DNA of 64,000 nucleotides from positions 124,001-188,000 of the forward strand of contig NZ_JAKQZA010000004.1 of assembly GCF_023008165.1 (NCBI RefSeq), given 5' to 3'. Below, in pieces: positions 7,411 through 18,621 of the stretch; the stretch's first letter is position 1; each line of letters begins with the position of its first letter. The DNA is from Kordiimonas laminariae. Its GTDB lineage: Bacteria; Pseudomonadota; Alphaproteobacteria; Sphingomonadales; Kordiimonadaceae. A model generated the notes under the pieces. The model saw only the letters and a list, made by a program, of their open reading frames with translations. It did not search any database and was not told the origin of the DNA. The translations under genes and the position numbers were made by a program.

Positions 7411-9660
7411 ATGTTAAATCTAAAGCAGCTGAACATCTCTGTTCGGCTACCGTTAGTCATCTCTATTATTGTGATCATCACAAGTGGTGTAGTTTCCTTC
7501 TCTGCTTTCTTAAGTGCAGGGAACGAAGTTGAGGCACAGGTGCAGGACCGACTGGAAGCGGTACTTGTTTCAAGAAAATCAGAACTTGGTACATACTTGG
7601 CTTCTATTCAGGAAGACCTGAAGCTTGTTGCAGAGAACAGTAATACACTCAATGCACTCAAGGCTTTCTCTGATGGTTGGGCGCAGTTTGATGGTGCAGC
7701 AGAAGAAGAACTCCAGCGCTTATATATTCAGGATAATAAGCACCCGACTGGTGAAAAAGACAAACTGTATGATGCGCTTGATGGGTCAGCATATAGTGAA
7801 GCGCATGCAAAACATCATCCCTGGTTCCATGCTCTACAGCAGAGCAGGGGATATTATGATGTTTTCCTGATTAACCCAGAGGGCGATCTCGTTTATTCGG
7901 TTTTCAAGGAACTGGACTATGCAACAAATCTGGTATCCGGAAAATGGCGGGCATCCGATTTAGGCAACGTTTTTAGAGATGCGGCAAACATGAGCCGGGC
8001 ACAGGATGTTTTTTATGATTTCCGTCCGTATGCTCCTAGCCACGGTGCTGCAGCAAGTTTCATTGCGCGTCCTATCTTTGATGATGGTGGCGTACTGGCT
8101 GGTGTACTGGTTTTCCAAATGCCGATTGAGCGTATCGATGGGATCATGCAGAAAAGCGAAGGTATGGGAGAAAGCGGTGAGACCTATATCGTCGGCACCG
8201 ATAATCTTATGCGTTCGAATTCTCGGTTTTCTGAAGAATCTACGATTCTCGACCCGGAAAAGCGTGTTGTTGGGGCAACGGTTTCCGGCGCTTTAGCTGG
8301 AAGAGCTGGCCTTGAAGTTGTTGAGGATTACCGAGGCATTGATGTTGTCTCAGCCTATACTCCGATTGAATTCCTTGGAACCAAATGGGCGTTGCTCGCT
8401 GAAATTGATGTAGCAGAAATGCGGCAACCGGTGAACAGTCTTGCCTGGATGATGTTAGGGCTTGCCGTTTTCATTTCAGTTTTAATGGCGGTGGTAAGCA
8501 CCTATTTTGCCAGAGGTATCACAAAACCCATCAATGAAATGGTTGGCGCGATGGGTAGCTTGGCTGACGGGGACAATACGATTGAAGTCCCTCGTCAGGA
8601 GCTGACTGATGAAATAGGCCATATGGCTAAAGCTGTTAACGTGTTCAAGCAGAACTCTATAGAACGCCATCGTCTTGAAGCTGAAAGCAAGGCTGCTGAA
8701 GAGGCAAGAGTTCAAGAAGAACATGAACGGCAGGAACGAGAAGCTAAAAGACGTGAAGAAGAACTCGAGCGGCAGCGCGAGGAAGCTGAAGAACGCGAAA
8801 AACGCATCATTGAGATGACAGAGTTGATCTCTAACTTTGATGTAACAACGGGAGAGCTTCTTAAAACGGCGTCATCGGCTGCAACTCAGCTTGAAAGTAC
8901 GGCTCAGTCCATGAGTGGTACAGCAGGGCAAACCAATGAACAGTCTGCAACTGTCGCGTCAGCGGCTGAAGAAGCCACGGTTAACGTACAAACCGTGGCC
9001 AGCGCTACAGAGGAATTGAGCGTTTCTATCGCTGAAATCGGTGAGCAAATCAAACGCTCGAATGAAGCGAATAGTGCGGCAGCAGGTAAGGCAGATGAAG
9101 CTGGTACGGTAATGCAGCAATTAAGTGATGCATCCCAGTCGATTACTGACGTAGTGAAGCTCATCAACGACATTGCAGAGCAAACGAACTTGTTGGCGCT
9201 GAACGCCACCATCGAGGCTGCCCGGGCGGGGGATGCTGGTAAAGGATTTGCTGTTGTGGCAAGCGAAGTGAAATCGCTTGCGGGTCAAACAGCACAGGCA
9301 ACTGAGCAAATTGAAGAGCAAATTCAATCTGTTCAGGAAAAAACGACCATCGCAGCAGGATCAATGAGCCAGATTCAGGACGCTGTAACCATGACAAGTG
9401 AGCTCGCCTCGGCTGTCTCTTCCTCTGTTGAAGAGCAAGGGATTGCTACCGAGGAAATCGCCCGCAACGTACAGGAGGCTGCAGCGGGCACCAATGAAGT
9501 GAACATAAACATTTCACAAGTTGCGCAGGGAGCTGCCGACACTCAGGCAGCGTCTTCTAAGGTGCTGAGTGCATCACAGGAAGTCGCGCGGGTGTCGACA
9601 CATTTACAAACATCTGTAGAGCAGTTCCTGAAGGACGTAAGGCGTGTAATGGAACAGTAA
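7411..9660 (+). CDS. Membrane methyl-accepting chemotaxis protein with periplasmic Cache-type sensor
   Basis: A 749-residue chemoreceptor. TM1 is at about 13-35, a roughly 300-residue periplasmic sensor with a Cache-like PAS fold ([31 protein letters not shown]) follows, TM2 is at 344-366, HAMP at 367-420, then a highly charged E/R-rich coiled coil (about 425-465) and the MCP signalling domain with hairpin tip at 588-625 ([34 protein letters not shown]). It signals through CheA/CheW to the flagellar motor. The start has GAAGGGTGA upstream. A TorF-type porin follows after 28 bases and probably shares the transcript. Ligand unknown. Confidence 0.92.
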   Translation: MLNLKQLNISVRLPLVISIIVIITSGVVSFSAFLSAGNEVEAQVQDRLEAVLVSRKSELGTYLASIQEDLKLVAENSNTLNALKAFSDGWAQFDGAAEEELQRLYIQDNKHPTGEKDKLYDALDGSAYSEAHAKHHPWFHALQQSRGYYDVFLINPEGDLVYSVFKELDYATNLVSGKWRASDLGNVFRDAANMSRAQDVFYDFRPYAPSHGAAASFIARPIFDDGGVLAGVLVFQMPIERIDGIMQKSEGMGESGETYIVGTDNLMRSNSRFSEESTILDPEKRVVGATVSGALAGRAGLEVVEDYRGIDVVSAYTPIEFLGTKWALLAEIDVAEMRQPVNSLAWMMLGLAVFISVLMAVVSTYFARGITKPINEMVGAMGSLADGDNTIEVPRQELTDEIGHMAKAVNVFKQNSIERHRLEAESKAAEEARVQEEHERQEREAKRREEELERQREEAEEREKRIIEMTELISNFDVTTGELLKTASSAATQLESTAQSMSGTAGQTNEQSATVASAAEEATVNVQTVASATEELSVSIAEIGEQIKRSNEANSAAAGKADEAGTVMQQLSDASQSITDVVKLINDIAEQTNLLALNATIEAARAGDAGKGFAVVASEVKSLAGQTAQATEQIEEQIQSVQEKTTIAAGSMSQIQDAVTMTSELASAVSSSVEEQGIATEEIARNVQEAAAGTNEVNINISQVAQGAADTQAASSKVLSASQEVARVSTHLQTSVEQFLKDVRRVMEQ

Positions 9661-9688
9661 TTTCCCTAGTTAAAACAGGAATATACTT

Positions 9689-10408
9689 ATGAAACTTCAT
9701 CAGAATACTAACCGTAATGCTGTATCTAGTAAAACAACCTTAGGTCTTTTCGCGTTCGCTCTAGGTGTATTTTCAGCGCCAGCTTTGGCGCAAAACTCAG
9801 GGAATGATTTTTCATTTTCCGGAAGTGCTACCTTTGTGAGCGATTACAGGTTCCGTGGTCTTTCTCTGTCAGACAAAGATTTTGCAATTCAGGGTGGATT
9901 GAACCTTAACCATAAAAGCGGCTTTTACGTAAGCACATGGGCTTCTTCCATTCAGGAGTTCGCGGGGTCAGAAACCGAACTCGATCTCTATGGTGGATAT
10001 AGCGGGTCAATCGGCAACCTTTCCACAAATGTTGGTATAATTGCTTATATTTATCCGGGGTCTGATAACACCACATATTATGAGGTTTATGGGTCTGTAA
10101 GCGGTACCATGAAGAATATTTCATGGACACTGGGTTCGGCATATGCGTGGGATCAGAATAATATCGGCGGGCAGGATAACATCTATGTTTACCTGAGTGG
10201 TAGTAGGCCATTTGGCAATAGCGGGTTCTCAGTAAATGGGTATATAGGCTATGAAGACGGCGCGTTTGGTACCGATAAATGGGATTGGAACGCGGGGCTT
10301 TCCTATAGCTTCCAGCGGTATACCCTCGGGGTTTCCTATGTGGACACCAATACCGGAAGTGGTACGGGGTCGGCAGGTGTAATTGCCTCTATATCAGCAA
10401 GCTTTTAA
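9689..10408 (+). CDS. TorF family putative porin
   Basis: A 239-residue outer-membrane beta-barrel protein. A signal peptide ends at about residue 34 (APALAQ), and the TorF-family signature follows: FVSDYRFRGLSLSD, AIQGGLNLNHKSGFYVSTWASS and TELDLYGGY. Alternating aromatic/polar strands and a terminal Phe, the BAM recognition residue, support an outer-membrane barrel. It is preceded by AGGA 8 bases before ATG and lies 28 bases after a chemoreceptor, so the two may be co-expressed, perhaps linking solute uptake to sensing (inference). A terminator follows. Confidence 0.85.
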   Translation: MKLHQNTNRNAVSSKTTLGLFAFALGVFSAPALAQNSGNDFSFSGSATFVSDYRFRGLSLSDKDFAIQGGLNLNHKSGFYVSTWASSIQEFAGSETELDLYGGYSGSIGNLSTNVGIIAYIYPGSDNTTYYEVYGSVSGTMKNISWTLGSAYAWDQNNIGGQDNIYVYLSGSRPFGNSGFSVNGYIGYEDGAFGTDKWDWNAGLSYSFQRYTLGVSYVDTNTGSGTGSAGVIASISASF

Positions 10409-10436
10409 AGCAATAACTTTGCTGAATATTATTGAA

Positions 10437-10475
10437 GCTAACACGGCAAACAAAATTGGGCTGTGTTAGCTTTTT
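10437..10475 (+). terminator. Rho-independent terminator after the porin
   Basis: GCTAACAC (10437-10444) pairs with GTGTTAGC (10463-10470), followed by TTTTT. Confidence 0.85.
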
Positions 10476-10758
10476 ATATGCATATGATTGATATGAATGG
10501 GAATGCAGAGGGTTAACTAATAGCTGTGCTTAGTTCCGAAAGTTCGTAGTGAGTGATCATGTGTTCGATGCTCATAGAGCTTACCACTAAATCTGACAAA
10601 ATGCCGCCCAGCCGTATCTATATAGAATTCGGCTTTATTTGTTTTAACGATATTGCAGGAGTGGATTAATCAGTTGCATTGAAGGCCAAGACTATTTAGG
10701 CAATTTTAATATATTCTACATAGGGTTGGTTGGGATTTTTTATTAGGTGTTGAAGTAT
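10476..10758. other. Intergenic stretch without recognised features
   Basis: About 280 bases of AT-rich sequence between the porin terminator and the methyltransferase gene. It must carry the promoter of the latter, but I see no hexamer pair that I would defend. Confidence 0.5.
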
Positions 10759-11919
10759 ATGATGAAATTTGAAAAGTGTGTTGTCTGCGGGGAGGCGGAT
10801 TTTGAGGTTCTGAAATCTGTGGAATGGCAGATTACAGGGCAGGGAACTTTTAAGTTAAATTTCTCTATTTGTCGGACTTGCGGGCAGGTTGCCCAGAATC
10901 CATTTCCAACTATGGAACAGGTTGAAACGTTCTATTCGGAGAATATCAACTACCACTTGCCGAATTTTGTTGCCGAATTACCAGAAGAACCTTTTTCCAC
11001 CAGATTGAGAATTCGGGATGCGTTGAGGAGGTTCAAACCTGAAAAGGGTAAGGTGTTAGAGATTGGTTGTGGATCAGGTGAAAATTTATTTTACCTCCAA
11101 AAGGATGGCTGGGATTCATATGGCTGTGAACCATCACCACATTGTAGCGAAAAGGCGATTGAACGTTTAGGGAAAGAGAAAGTTTCCGTAGGTTTCTCCC
11201 ATGATATAGATATCCCTGAAGTTTCTTATGATGCGGTGTTTATCTCCCATGTTATCGAGCATGTGAGAGACCCAAAAGGCATAATGCGACAAGCGATGAA
11301 CGCTGCGAAAGATGATGGCGTTATCATTTTTGAAGTACCATGTACGCGGCAGCCGCACCGGTTGATGCCGGGCTGGTTAAGCCTTGAACATATTCTCTAT
11401 TTCTCAGCAGGTACCATTAGTAGACTGGCAGAAGAATGCGGCCTTGAAATTGTTGAAACCATTCTGGATGATGAATATCACCTTTACCCGGCCGTATGTA
11501 TTATCTGTAAAAAAGCATCGGCAAAAGTTGTTCATAATCATTTCAATGAGTATGAGCTGAATAAGCATATCGTGAATGAATTCCTTAAAGCGGATAAAGC
11601 TCATTGGGATGGTGTAGCGAAAAAACTTGAAGGTATTTCAGAAGCTTATATCTATGCAGCTGGTAACCACACCTCCCAGCTTCTTTTCGAAACCGGGTTT
11701 GCAGATAAGGCAAATATCATCAATATTGTTGATAGCAGCCCAATCAAGGAAGGGATGTCCCTTGGGAAGCATAAGGTAATCAGCCGTCAACGTTTTCAGG
11801 AGCAGTATAAAGGTGAAAAGGTTGTTGTCGTTTCCTATTTCTCAGAAGCGGAAATCGCAAAATCCCTTGCCGAGCTTGGTGTGAAAGAAGAAAATATCGT
11901 TCGGCTTTATACAGGCTAA
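10759..11919 (+). CDS. Class I SAM methyltransferase, sugar C-methyltransferase type
   Basis: A 386-residue protein in three parts: an N-terminal zinc-binding module (CVVC at residues 7-10 and CRTC at 38-41), a central Rossmann methyltransferase with the SAM loop VLEIGCGSGENL at about 99-110 and HVIEHVRDP, and a C-terminal domain of about 150 residues (AAGNHTSQLLF, NIVDSSPIKEGM). This order is typical of the NDP-sugar C-methyltransferase group. The start is uncertain: ATG 10759 or 10762, or GTG 10747, none with a strong ribosome site. No other sugar genes are adjacent, so a substrate cannot be named. Confidence 0.82.
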   Translation: MMKFEKCVVCGEADFEVLKSVEWQITGQGTFKLNFSICRTCGQVAQNPFPTMEQVETFYSENINYHLPNFVAELPEEPFSTRLRIRDALRRFKPEKGKVLEIGCGSGENLFYLQKDGWDSYGCEPSPHCSEKAIERLGKEKVSVGFSHDIDIPEVSYDAVFISHVIEHVRDPKGIMRQAMNAAKDDGVIIFEVPCTRQPHRLMPGWLSLEHILYFSAGTISRLAEECGLEIVETILDDEYHLYPAVCIICKKASAKVVHNHFNEYELNKHIVNEFLKADKAHWDGVAKKLEGISEAYIYAAGNHTSQLLFETGFADKANIINIVDSSPIKEGMSLGKHKVISRQRFQEQYKGEKVVVVSYFSEAEIAKSLAELGVKEENIVRLYTG

Positions 11920-11971
11920 TATAGATTGAATGAACCCGGTGTTGTCGTTGTCGCTGCACCGGCAAATATAA

Positions 11972-12051
11972 GGGCACGGTTTTGGGCATACGCTGTATTA
12001 TGCCACTAAAAATGCAGAAAAAGGGCCAACCCTGTGCCCAAAACTGTGCCC
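11972..12051. repeat. Long inverted repeat between methyltransferase and thiC
   Basis: Left arm GGGCACGGTTTTGGGCA (11972-11988) and right arm TGCCCAAAACTGTGCCC (12035-12051) are complementary over 17 bases with a single G-U/mismatch and a 46-base spacer. No T run follows. It could be a terminator, a structured RNA or the remnant of an element end. The bases from 12052 to the riboswitch show nothing else recognisable. Confidence 0.6.
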
Positions 12052-12183
12052 CTCTCTATGCCCCCGTTGGGTATCTTCCATAATGCCGTTTCTGCTCAAT
12101 CTGGTATTTTCCTGAAAAGTGAACCGAAACTGCTTGCGTGCGGGCGCGCCCCCGCGTAAACCTGTTCCACACACAACGTGTTC

Positions 12184-14149
<1,966 letters not shown>

Positions 14150-14193
14150 CTAGCACACGCATAAAAGCGATATACCCACGAAAGCGGGAAGCT

Positions 14194-14223
14194 AGAAGCC
14201 GAGGTGATTTCACCTCGGCTTCT
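14194..14223 (+). terminator. Hairpin after thiC
   Basis: AGAAGCCGAGGTGA (14194-14207) and TCACCTCGGCTTCT (14210-14223) are perfectly complementary over 14 bases. The stem is very stable, but the T tract is poor (TGTATT). Confidence 0.7.
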
Positions 14224-14390
14224 TGTATTAATATAATCGCGTCGATGATATCGAGTTTTTGGTTAAGATTTCAGGATATTCTATGTCTCTAACCTAATAC
14301 AGATGCTGATACCTTTCAGGGAGCATGAGTGCCAAGTAATAGGTGGTCCTAGGTTTTTTAATATAGGCCTACCATTTTGATTGTTGACCA

Positions 14391-15365
14391 TTATTCAATG
14401 ATTTTGTTCATGTCATCGAAAAGATATGGAGCAATGGAGATATTCTTTTGTTTTTGGGCTGCACCTTTGAAATGATCAATACCATCACACATTTCCATTA
14501 AACCTTGTACTCGTCCGATTTGATGAATAAGCATATTTCGTCCGTCATCATTTAACCATTGATGAAACCTAGCTCTTCTTCTTCCATCATCAGCAATGTT
14601 CAGGTTGTCTAGCTCTTTTTTTACGTAACCATTTTCAATAGGATCATAGACAAACTTATTTATAAACTTTCCATAATACTGAGGCCTTTTCCCATGACTT
14701 GTCTCGTTCCCATATAGTCGATCTAATTCCACAAAAAATGTATCTGGAAATGTTTTGAGCCATTTTTGGAGGCCTTGAGCAATGTATTTTGAAAGTAAAA
14801 GCCTCAACGCATCGTGCGAACGATCTCTTTGGTATCCAGTTGCTTCGTCCACCAATGCTATGATGCCGACTTTAGCGAACGCTTCCATGAGGATTTCAGC
14901 TTGAATGGCTAAGTGTTCCTGCGATGGATGTAATTTCCCGCTCCGCCTAGCAGATAATATCACACCACAGATTTCGGGTAGAAGCTCTGCTTTAATACCA
15001 TTTGCAGGAGTAGCACCTAGATTAGTTCGGTATAAAACAGGTTGTCTGAGTGCTATATCTAATTCTTCAGAAATAAATTCGGAATAGTTCTTTGCGGATA
15101 GAAATGAAGGAAGATTAGAGTCATCACTATTTTCTTTGATACGCTTCCAGTGTGAGCCGCCTCGTTTACTTCCGAATGCTCTATGTACAGCACGCTCCGA
15201 TAAAACTCTGACTCCGCCATCTAATACTGCGCAATCTAACTCAATATTTGCGATTGGTAATTGACCACTGTAAACTGCGTCAAGAACTTCCTGTTTGGCT
15301 GATGGTGGCATGGTTACTACTCCTCTTAGGTCCGTTGATGTTTTTTTCGGATCAATTGGTTTCAT
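14391..15365 (-). CDS. P63C domain-containing protein
   Basis: A 324-residue soluble protein with a central and C-terminal P63C-type region: ALVDEATGYQRDR, the YIAQGLQKWLKTFPDTFF segment and ELDRLYGNET. This family has no settled biochemical function and is common near phage and mobile DNA. ATG 15365 is preferred to 15371 because AGGA is 7 bases upstream. The gene is more AT-rich and has more mixed codon use than its neighbours, and about 240-300 gene-free bases flank it on each side, which fits acquisition by transfer. No integrase or attachment repeat was found. Confidence 0.75.
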   Translation of the reverse strand: MKPIDPKKTSTDLRGVVTMPPSAKQEVLDAVYSGQLPIANIELDCAVLDGGVRVLSERAVHRAFGSKRGGSHWKRIKENSDDSNLPSFLSAKNYSEFISEELDIALRQPVLYRTNLGATPANGIKAELLPEICGVILSARRSGKLHPSQEHLAIQAEILMEAFAKVGIIALVDEATGYQRDRSHDALRLLLSKYIAQGLQKWLKTFPDTFFVELDRLYGNETSHGKRPQYYGKFINKFVYDPIENGYVKKELDNLNIADDGRRRARFHQWLNDDGRNMLIHQIGRVQGLMEMCDGIDHFKGAAQKQKNISIAPYLFDDMNKIIE

Positions 15366-15679
15366 ATCCATTTCCTAACTTTGGCAATTAAAGTATCGAC
15401 TTTCAAGCCATCAAGCCGCCACTATGTTGGCTAGGCTGTTACTACAGAATAGAAGACGTGATTTCCTATCAATTCCAAGTAAGTCTGTTAGTAATTTCCC
15501 AACCGATTTCTTCTAACTAGTGTGTGTCTTATTTAAAGCTATAAGTGTATTATGTAATTTTAAATACAAATACAAGATGGTTTTGGATAAGCCTGCGGTT
15601 GTTTTTGTTTATTAGCAATTAGCGTTTTGATTACACAAATAGCTTGGAGTCATCGAGTTAGGTGAGAGGGGTGGCTTGC
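15366..15679. other. AT-rich intergenic stretch beside the P63C gene
   Basis: About 310 bases of AT-rich DNA with no ORF of note, tRNA-like fold or repeat that I can support. It contains the promoter region of the P63C gene. Confidence 0.5.
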
Positions 15680-16297
15680 TCAATGATTATTGTTAGCTAT
15701 GCCGGAGCGCTTCTCTCGCTGGAGCATAAACCATTCTACAATCAATAGATTTGGTACCCAGCTTATCCAGGCCAGCACTGGGTAAAACTCGCTGAATTTC
15801 ATGCCGGCGGCGAAGGCCAGCCCCAGATAAATGCGGAGGGTTACACCAGAGAGGGTGAGCGCATAGCTGCGGATCATCCAGCGGCGGTGCTCTGCCACAT
15901 TCTTGGCGCGAATGCTGGTATAGGCCATGCTCACGGACCAGAACCAGATGATCGCCATCAAGGCAAAGCCCACTTTAGCAACCAGCCCGCCATAGGCATT
16001 TAGGGCGAGCGCGAAGCCCGCAACTGCGCTTAGGAGCACAGAAAGTACATACGCTCGGCCCATCCAGCGGTGTAGGTTGATGCGTTTGGCGCGGAAGCCT
16101 TCAAGGAACTGAAATGGCCCGATTGCCATGGCAAGAAAGCCAAAGAATAGATGCCCATAAGCTGCCACGGGGGTGGTTTCAAACATGTTTGATGCAAAAT
16201 TAGAGCGCAGGTCTGGCACCGCTACATTCGTGAGCGCATAGCCCGCTACACCGAGCGCAAGCACGGTCATGGTAAGCCACAGAATTTTCCGGGTCAT
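15680..16297 (-). CDS. DUF2306 family membrane protein
   Basis: A 205-residue integral membrane protein with about five to six hydrophobic segments. Conserved DUF2306 features are GHLFFGFLAMAIGPFQF, the NLHRWMGRAYV histidine motif and EHRRWMIRSYALT. The paired histidines resemble those of heme-binding or cytochrome-type membrane proteins, but the family function is unknown. ATG 16297 is used because AGGAGG lies 9 bases upstream; the longer frame to 16369 has no such site. It is the last gene of a leftward run that includes the membrane genes at 16423 and 16839, though a 125-base gap suggests its own promoter. Confidence 0.8.
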   Translation of the reverse strand: MTRKILWLTMTVLALGVAGYALTNVAVPDLRSNFASNMFETTPVAAYGHLFFGFLAMAIGPFQFLEGFRAKRINLHRWMGRAYVLSVLLSAVAGFALALNAYGGLVAKVGFALMAIIWFWSVSMAYTSIRAKNVAEHRRWMIRSYALTLSGVTLRIYLGLAFAAGMKFSEFYPVLAWISWVPNLLIVEWFMLQREKRSGIANNNH

Positions 16298-16422
16298 GGG
16301 TTGGTTCCTCCTCAAGCTGTCGTTATCGCTTTGCATATGTGTGGCGGTGTTTTTACCGCTCTTATGCATGTTACGCTAACTGAGCTGTTGTGGATTTGCA
16401 ACCATTCGCTCTAAACCAAAGG

Positions 16423-16839
16423 TTAAGCCTGTTTTGGTTTGAGCATATAGCGGCTGACCTTCCAGTAGCTGATACCGCAGATAAGCCCGGTGATTATATA
16501 AGGTAATGCCGTGCCGAAGGGGAAAAAGATACCAAAGCTGATGCCGATAAGACCGCCGAAAATTGTGGTGGTGATGGGGCTTTCATTGAGAACTTCCCGA
16601 ACCAGCAGCCAGAGCCCCAATATAAACGGGGTAAACAGGAGGCCAATAAATGAGGTTACGAGGAAGAGGTCGGTGAACTTATCAAGCACCGTAGAAAAGA
16701 ATGTGGGGCCAATACGGTCAAACTCATAATCGGCGACATGATATATACAGAAGCCCACCATGCCCACAAGCCATGACAGGCAGATGGCCACATATGTTTT
16801 GAAAGCGCCCAGATGCTGTTTTTGCGTGTCCTCTGTCAC
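16423..16839 (-). CDS. Small membrane protein of unknown function
   Basis: A 138-residue protein with about four hydrophobic segments (around residues 14-34, 55-82, 90-108 and 108-128) and short polar ends. I do not recognise the family. It begins with GTG 16839, and the stop of the preceding SemiSWEET gene overlaps this start by one base (TAGTG), which indicates translational coupling. The tight overlap suggests that the two products act together or are needed in similar amounts. Confidence 0.7.
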   Translation of the reverse strand: MTEDTQKQHLGAFKTYVAICLSWLVGMVGFCIYHVADYEFDRIGPTFFSTVLDKFTDLFLVTSFIGLLFTPFILGLWLLVREVLNESPITTTIFGGLIGISFGIFFPFGTALPYIITGLICGISYWKVSRYMLKPKQA

Positions 16840-17111
16840 TAGCCTTCACCCCGCCGTGTGTTGTTTATTTTTTTAACGAGTATGCTGCTGGCAAGGATAA
16901 GGGTGAAGCTGTTGGCAGCAATCAGCGGATAGCTCATCAGCATAAAGCCATATGTAAGCCAAAGTGCTACACCAAGTGTGAACAGGCTATACATGCCAAG
17001 AGATATACTTTTTGTATCATTGGTGCGCCATACCATCAGCGCTTGCGGCAAAAAGGCAAAGCTGGTGAGAAAGGCGGCGACATAGCCGATAAGCTCAATA
17101 GATAGTGGCAT
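16839..17111 (-). CDS. SemiSWEET family sugar transporter
   Basis: A 90-residue, three-TM protein of the bacterial SemiSWEET (MtN3/PQ-loop) family, which form homodimers that move small sugars down gradients. The PQ motif region LPQALMVWRTNDTKSISLGM, the TLGVALWLTYGF segment and the third helix AANSFTLILASSILVKK match the family closely, and the length is typical. Its last base overlaps the start codon of the next membrane gene. It is divergent from the RebB cluster, with about 210 bases between. Confidence 0.9.
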   Translation of the reverse strand: MPLSIELIGYVAAFLTSFAFLPQALMVWRTNDTKSISLGMYSLFTLGVALWLTYGFMLMSYPLIAANSFTLILASSILVKKINNTRRGEG

Positions 17112-17324
17112 GGTGATTAGGCCCCGAACGCGGTGTAACTGTTACTGTGCCTTTCATAGCAGATTTCCCGCCACCTACAAGCATGTTGCTGGTTCCCTCT
17201 GTATACATTCTAAAATAGAATAACACCCGTATATGCTTTTTTTCTTTGGGCTTTTGCGAAGCTCCTGTACCCTCTGGTGTGTGTTGTTGAGAGTACTCTT
17301 AATGATTTTTTTGGGGAATTTATT

Positions 17325-17531
17325 ATGGCAGTGCCAACACCAGTGAATGGTCAGATTACAGATGCGGTAACTCAGGCTAATATTACAGTTCTTGCGCAGG
17401 CTCCGGCGATGGCGATGGGTTCGCTTTATCAGGCTCAGGCGAATGCGCTTTCCATTTTATTTGCAAATTCTGTGGATGCACAGGCCAAGCTCGCGGATAG
17501 TTTTGAAGCTATTACAGACGAACGTACATAA
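17325..17531 (+). CDS. rebB: RebB family R-body protein, copy 1
   Basis: A 68-residue protein matching the RebB (R-body) family: VNGQITDAVTQANITVLAQ, then PAMAMGSLYQAQANALS and LFANSVDAQ. R-bodies are long coiled protein ribbons that unroll on a trigger, best known from Caedibacter, where they help deliver toxin to Paramecium. Related genes are found in many free-living proteobacteria with unknown purpose. The start is ATG 17325 with GGGGAA upstream; an in-frame extension to 17277 starts poorly. It is the first of three ordered genes (35-base gap to the next). Family is confident; actual R-body formation is inference. Confidence 0.88.
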   Translation: MAVPTPVNGQITDAVTQANITVLAQAPAMAMGSLYQAQANALSILFANSVDAQAKLADSFEAITDERT

Positions 17532-17566
17532 TTTCCGGCGTTAACAACAGCGCATAAGGATTTTTT

Positions 17567-17830
17567 ATGGCGGATAGTTCAGGCAGTTTGAACAGGCAAA
17601 TCACAGAAGCAGTGGATTATGCGAACCAGCGGGTGCTGGGTGAAAGCGGGCGCGTGGCCTCTGGTGTGCTTCAGCAATCTGCGGTGACATCACTTTCGGT
17701 GTTGTTTGCAAGCAGCGTGCAGGCAAACCAGAGGCTCCACTTGCTGGCAGACCAGATTACCGCCGAGAGTGCAGCGCGCATGCGGATTGGTGCTGTCGCT
17801 TCTTCAGGTAAGGCGAAAGGCAAAGCATGA
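17567..17830 (+). CDS. RebB family R-body protein, copy 2
   Basis: An 87-residue paralogue of copy 1. It aligns along LNRQITEAVDYANQRVLGES, VASGVLQQSAVTSLSVLFAS and SVQANQRL, then adds a basic tail ending GKAKGKA. The start has AAGGA upstream. The last codons overlap the third gene by 4 bases (ATGA), so translation is coupled. In known clusters several small Reb proteins of slightly different sequence are needed to assemble the ribbon, which fits paralogues in one operon. Confidence 0.85.
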   Translation: MADSSGSLNRQITEAVDYANQRVLGESGRVASGVLQQSAVTSLSVLFASSVQANQRLHLLADQITAESAARMRIGAVASSGKAKGKA

Positions 17831-18492
17831 CACAGGAAAATGATGCAGACCTTGTTGAAGAAAGCATAAACGCAGATGCTCCTGCTACGCCTGAGGCAGA
17901 GGCGCCTTCTGGCGATGATAATGTGGTTGATATCGCTGAAAATATTTCGGCGGACGCGAATGATCGAGAGGAGACATTCGCGGACCATGCCGAAGTGGGA
18001 GAAGACCACGAGCTTGCAGAAGAGGCCTTACGGGCTGCAGAGCATGCCACAGCAAGTTCAGAGGATAATGTAGCTACCATGGCTGCAAGCCCTGAAGAGG
18101 CGCAGGCCCAGTTTGCTGAACTGGCGGGTAGCATTGCGACGGGCGAAGGGGCCGCTGATTTAGCGCTTTCGAGCCTCTGTCAGTCATACGCGCATGCGCT
18201 CTCTCTCGCTTTTCATGATGCAGTGCTTAACCAACAGCGGCGGTCAGCCTTAGGGCAGGCCGCAGTTGCGCGGGCAGCGGAAACCATTCAGGACGCAAAG
18301 CCTGAAGACTTTGAAACCCAACTCTCCCAACTGGTGAAAGGGCTTGATGCGCTTGGTGTTTCCGCCTCCCGTGAAATGGAAACATTTATGGGGCTTTCAA
18401 AGCAGTTCAGCATTGCGACAGAGCAGTTGATGCAAGTGCGACAGATGACAGAAGCGTCGACAAACACGTCAGACGCAGTGGCCGCTGAATAG
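17827..18492 (+). CDS. Extended Reb-like protein with acidic N-terminal region
   Basis: A 221-residue protein. Residues 110-146 repeat the Reb core pattern seen in the two preceding genes (LALSSLCQSYAHALSLAFHD, AVLNQQRRS). It is preceded by an about 100-residue very acidic, Ala/Glu/Asp-rich, probably disordered segment and followed by an about 70-residue helical region (FETQLSQLVKGLDAL, FMGLSKQFSIATEQLMQ). It overlaps copy 2 by 4 bases. I read it as an R-body accessory or scaffold subunit; this is inference from the shared core and the operon. No signal peptide or TM segment is seen. Confidence 0.65.
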   Translation: MTQENDADLVEESINADAPATPEAEAPSGDDNVVDIAENISADANDREETFADHAEVGEDHELAEEALRAAEHATASSEDNVATMAASPEEAQAQFAELAGSIATGEGAADLALSSLCQSYAHALSLAFHDAVLNQQRRSALGQAAVARAAETIQDAKPEDFETQLSQLVKGLDALGVSASREMETFMGLSKQFSIATEQLMQVRQMTEASTNTSDAVAAE

Positions 18493-18621
18493 GCCCGATA
18501 CTAATTTCATTAGCCAAGACAACATCAGAGCGGAGAATATTCGCTCTGAATTTCTACATCTCCCTTTAAGTTTGGATTCTCGTACCCATATCAAATTCCT
18601 GAGGATTTGAGGGAGAGTTTT

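Noticed and set aside
14391-15679. Prophage remnant around the P63C gene
   Set aside because: Only one phage-associated family is present; no integrase, terminase, structural gene or attachment repeat was found.
18559-18616. Hairpin TCTCCCT/AGGGAGA hiding the DUF3291 ribosome site
   Set aside because: The arms are 7 bases with a loop of 44 bases, too weak to claim beside the stronger cases.
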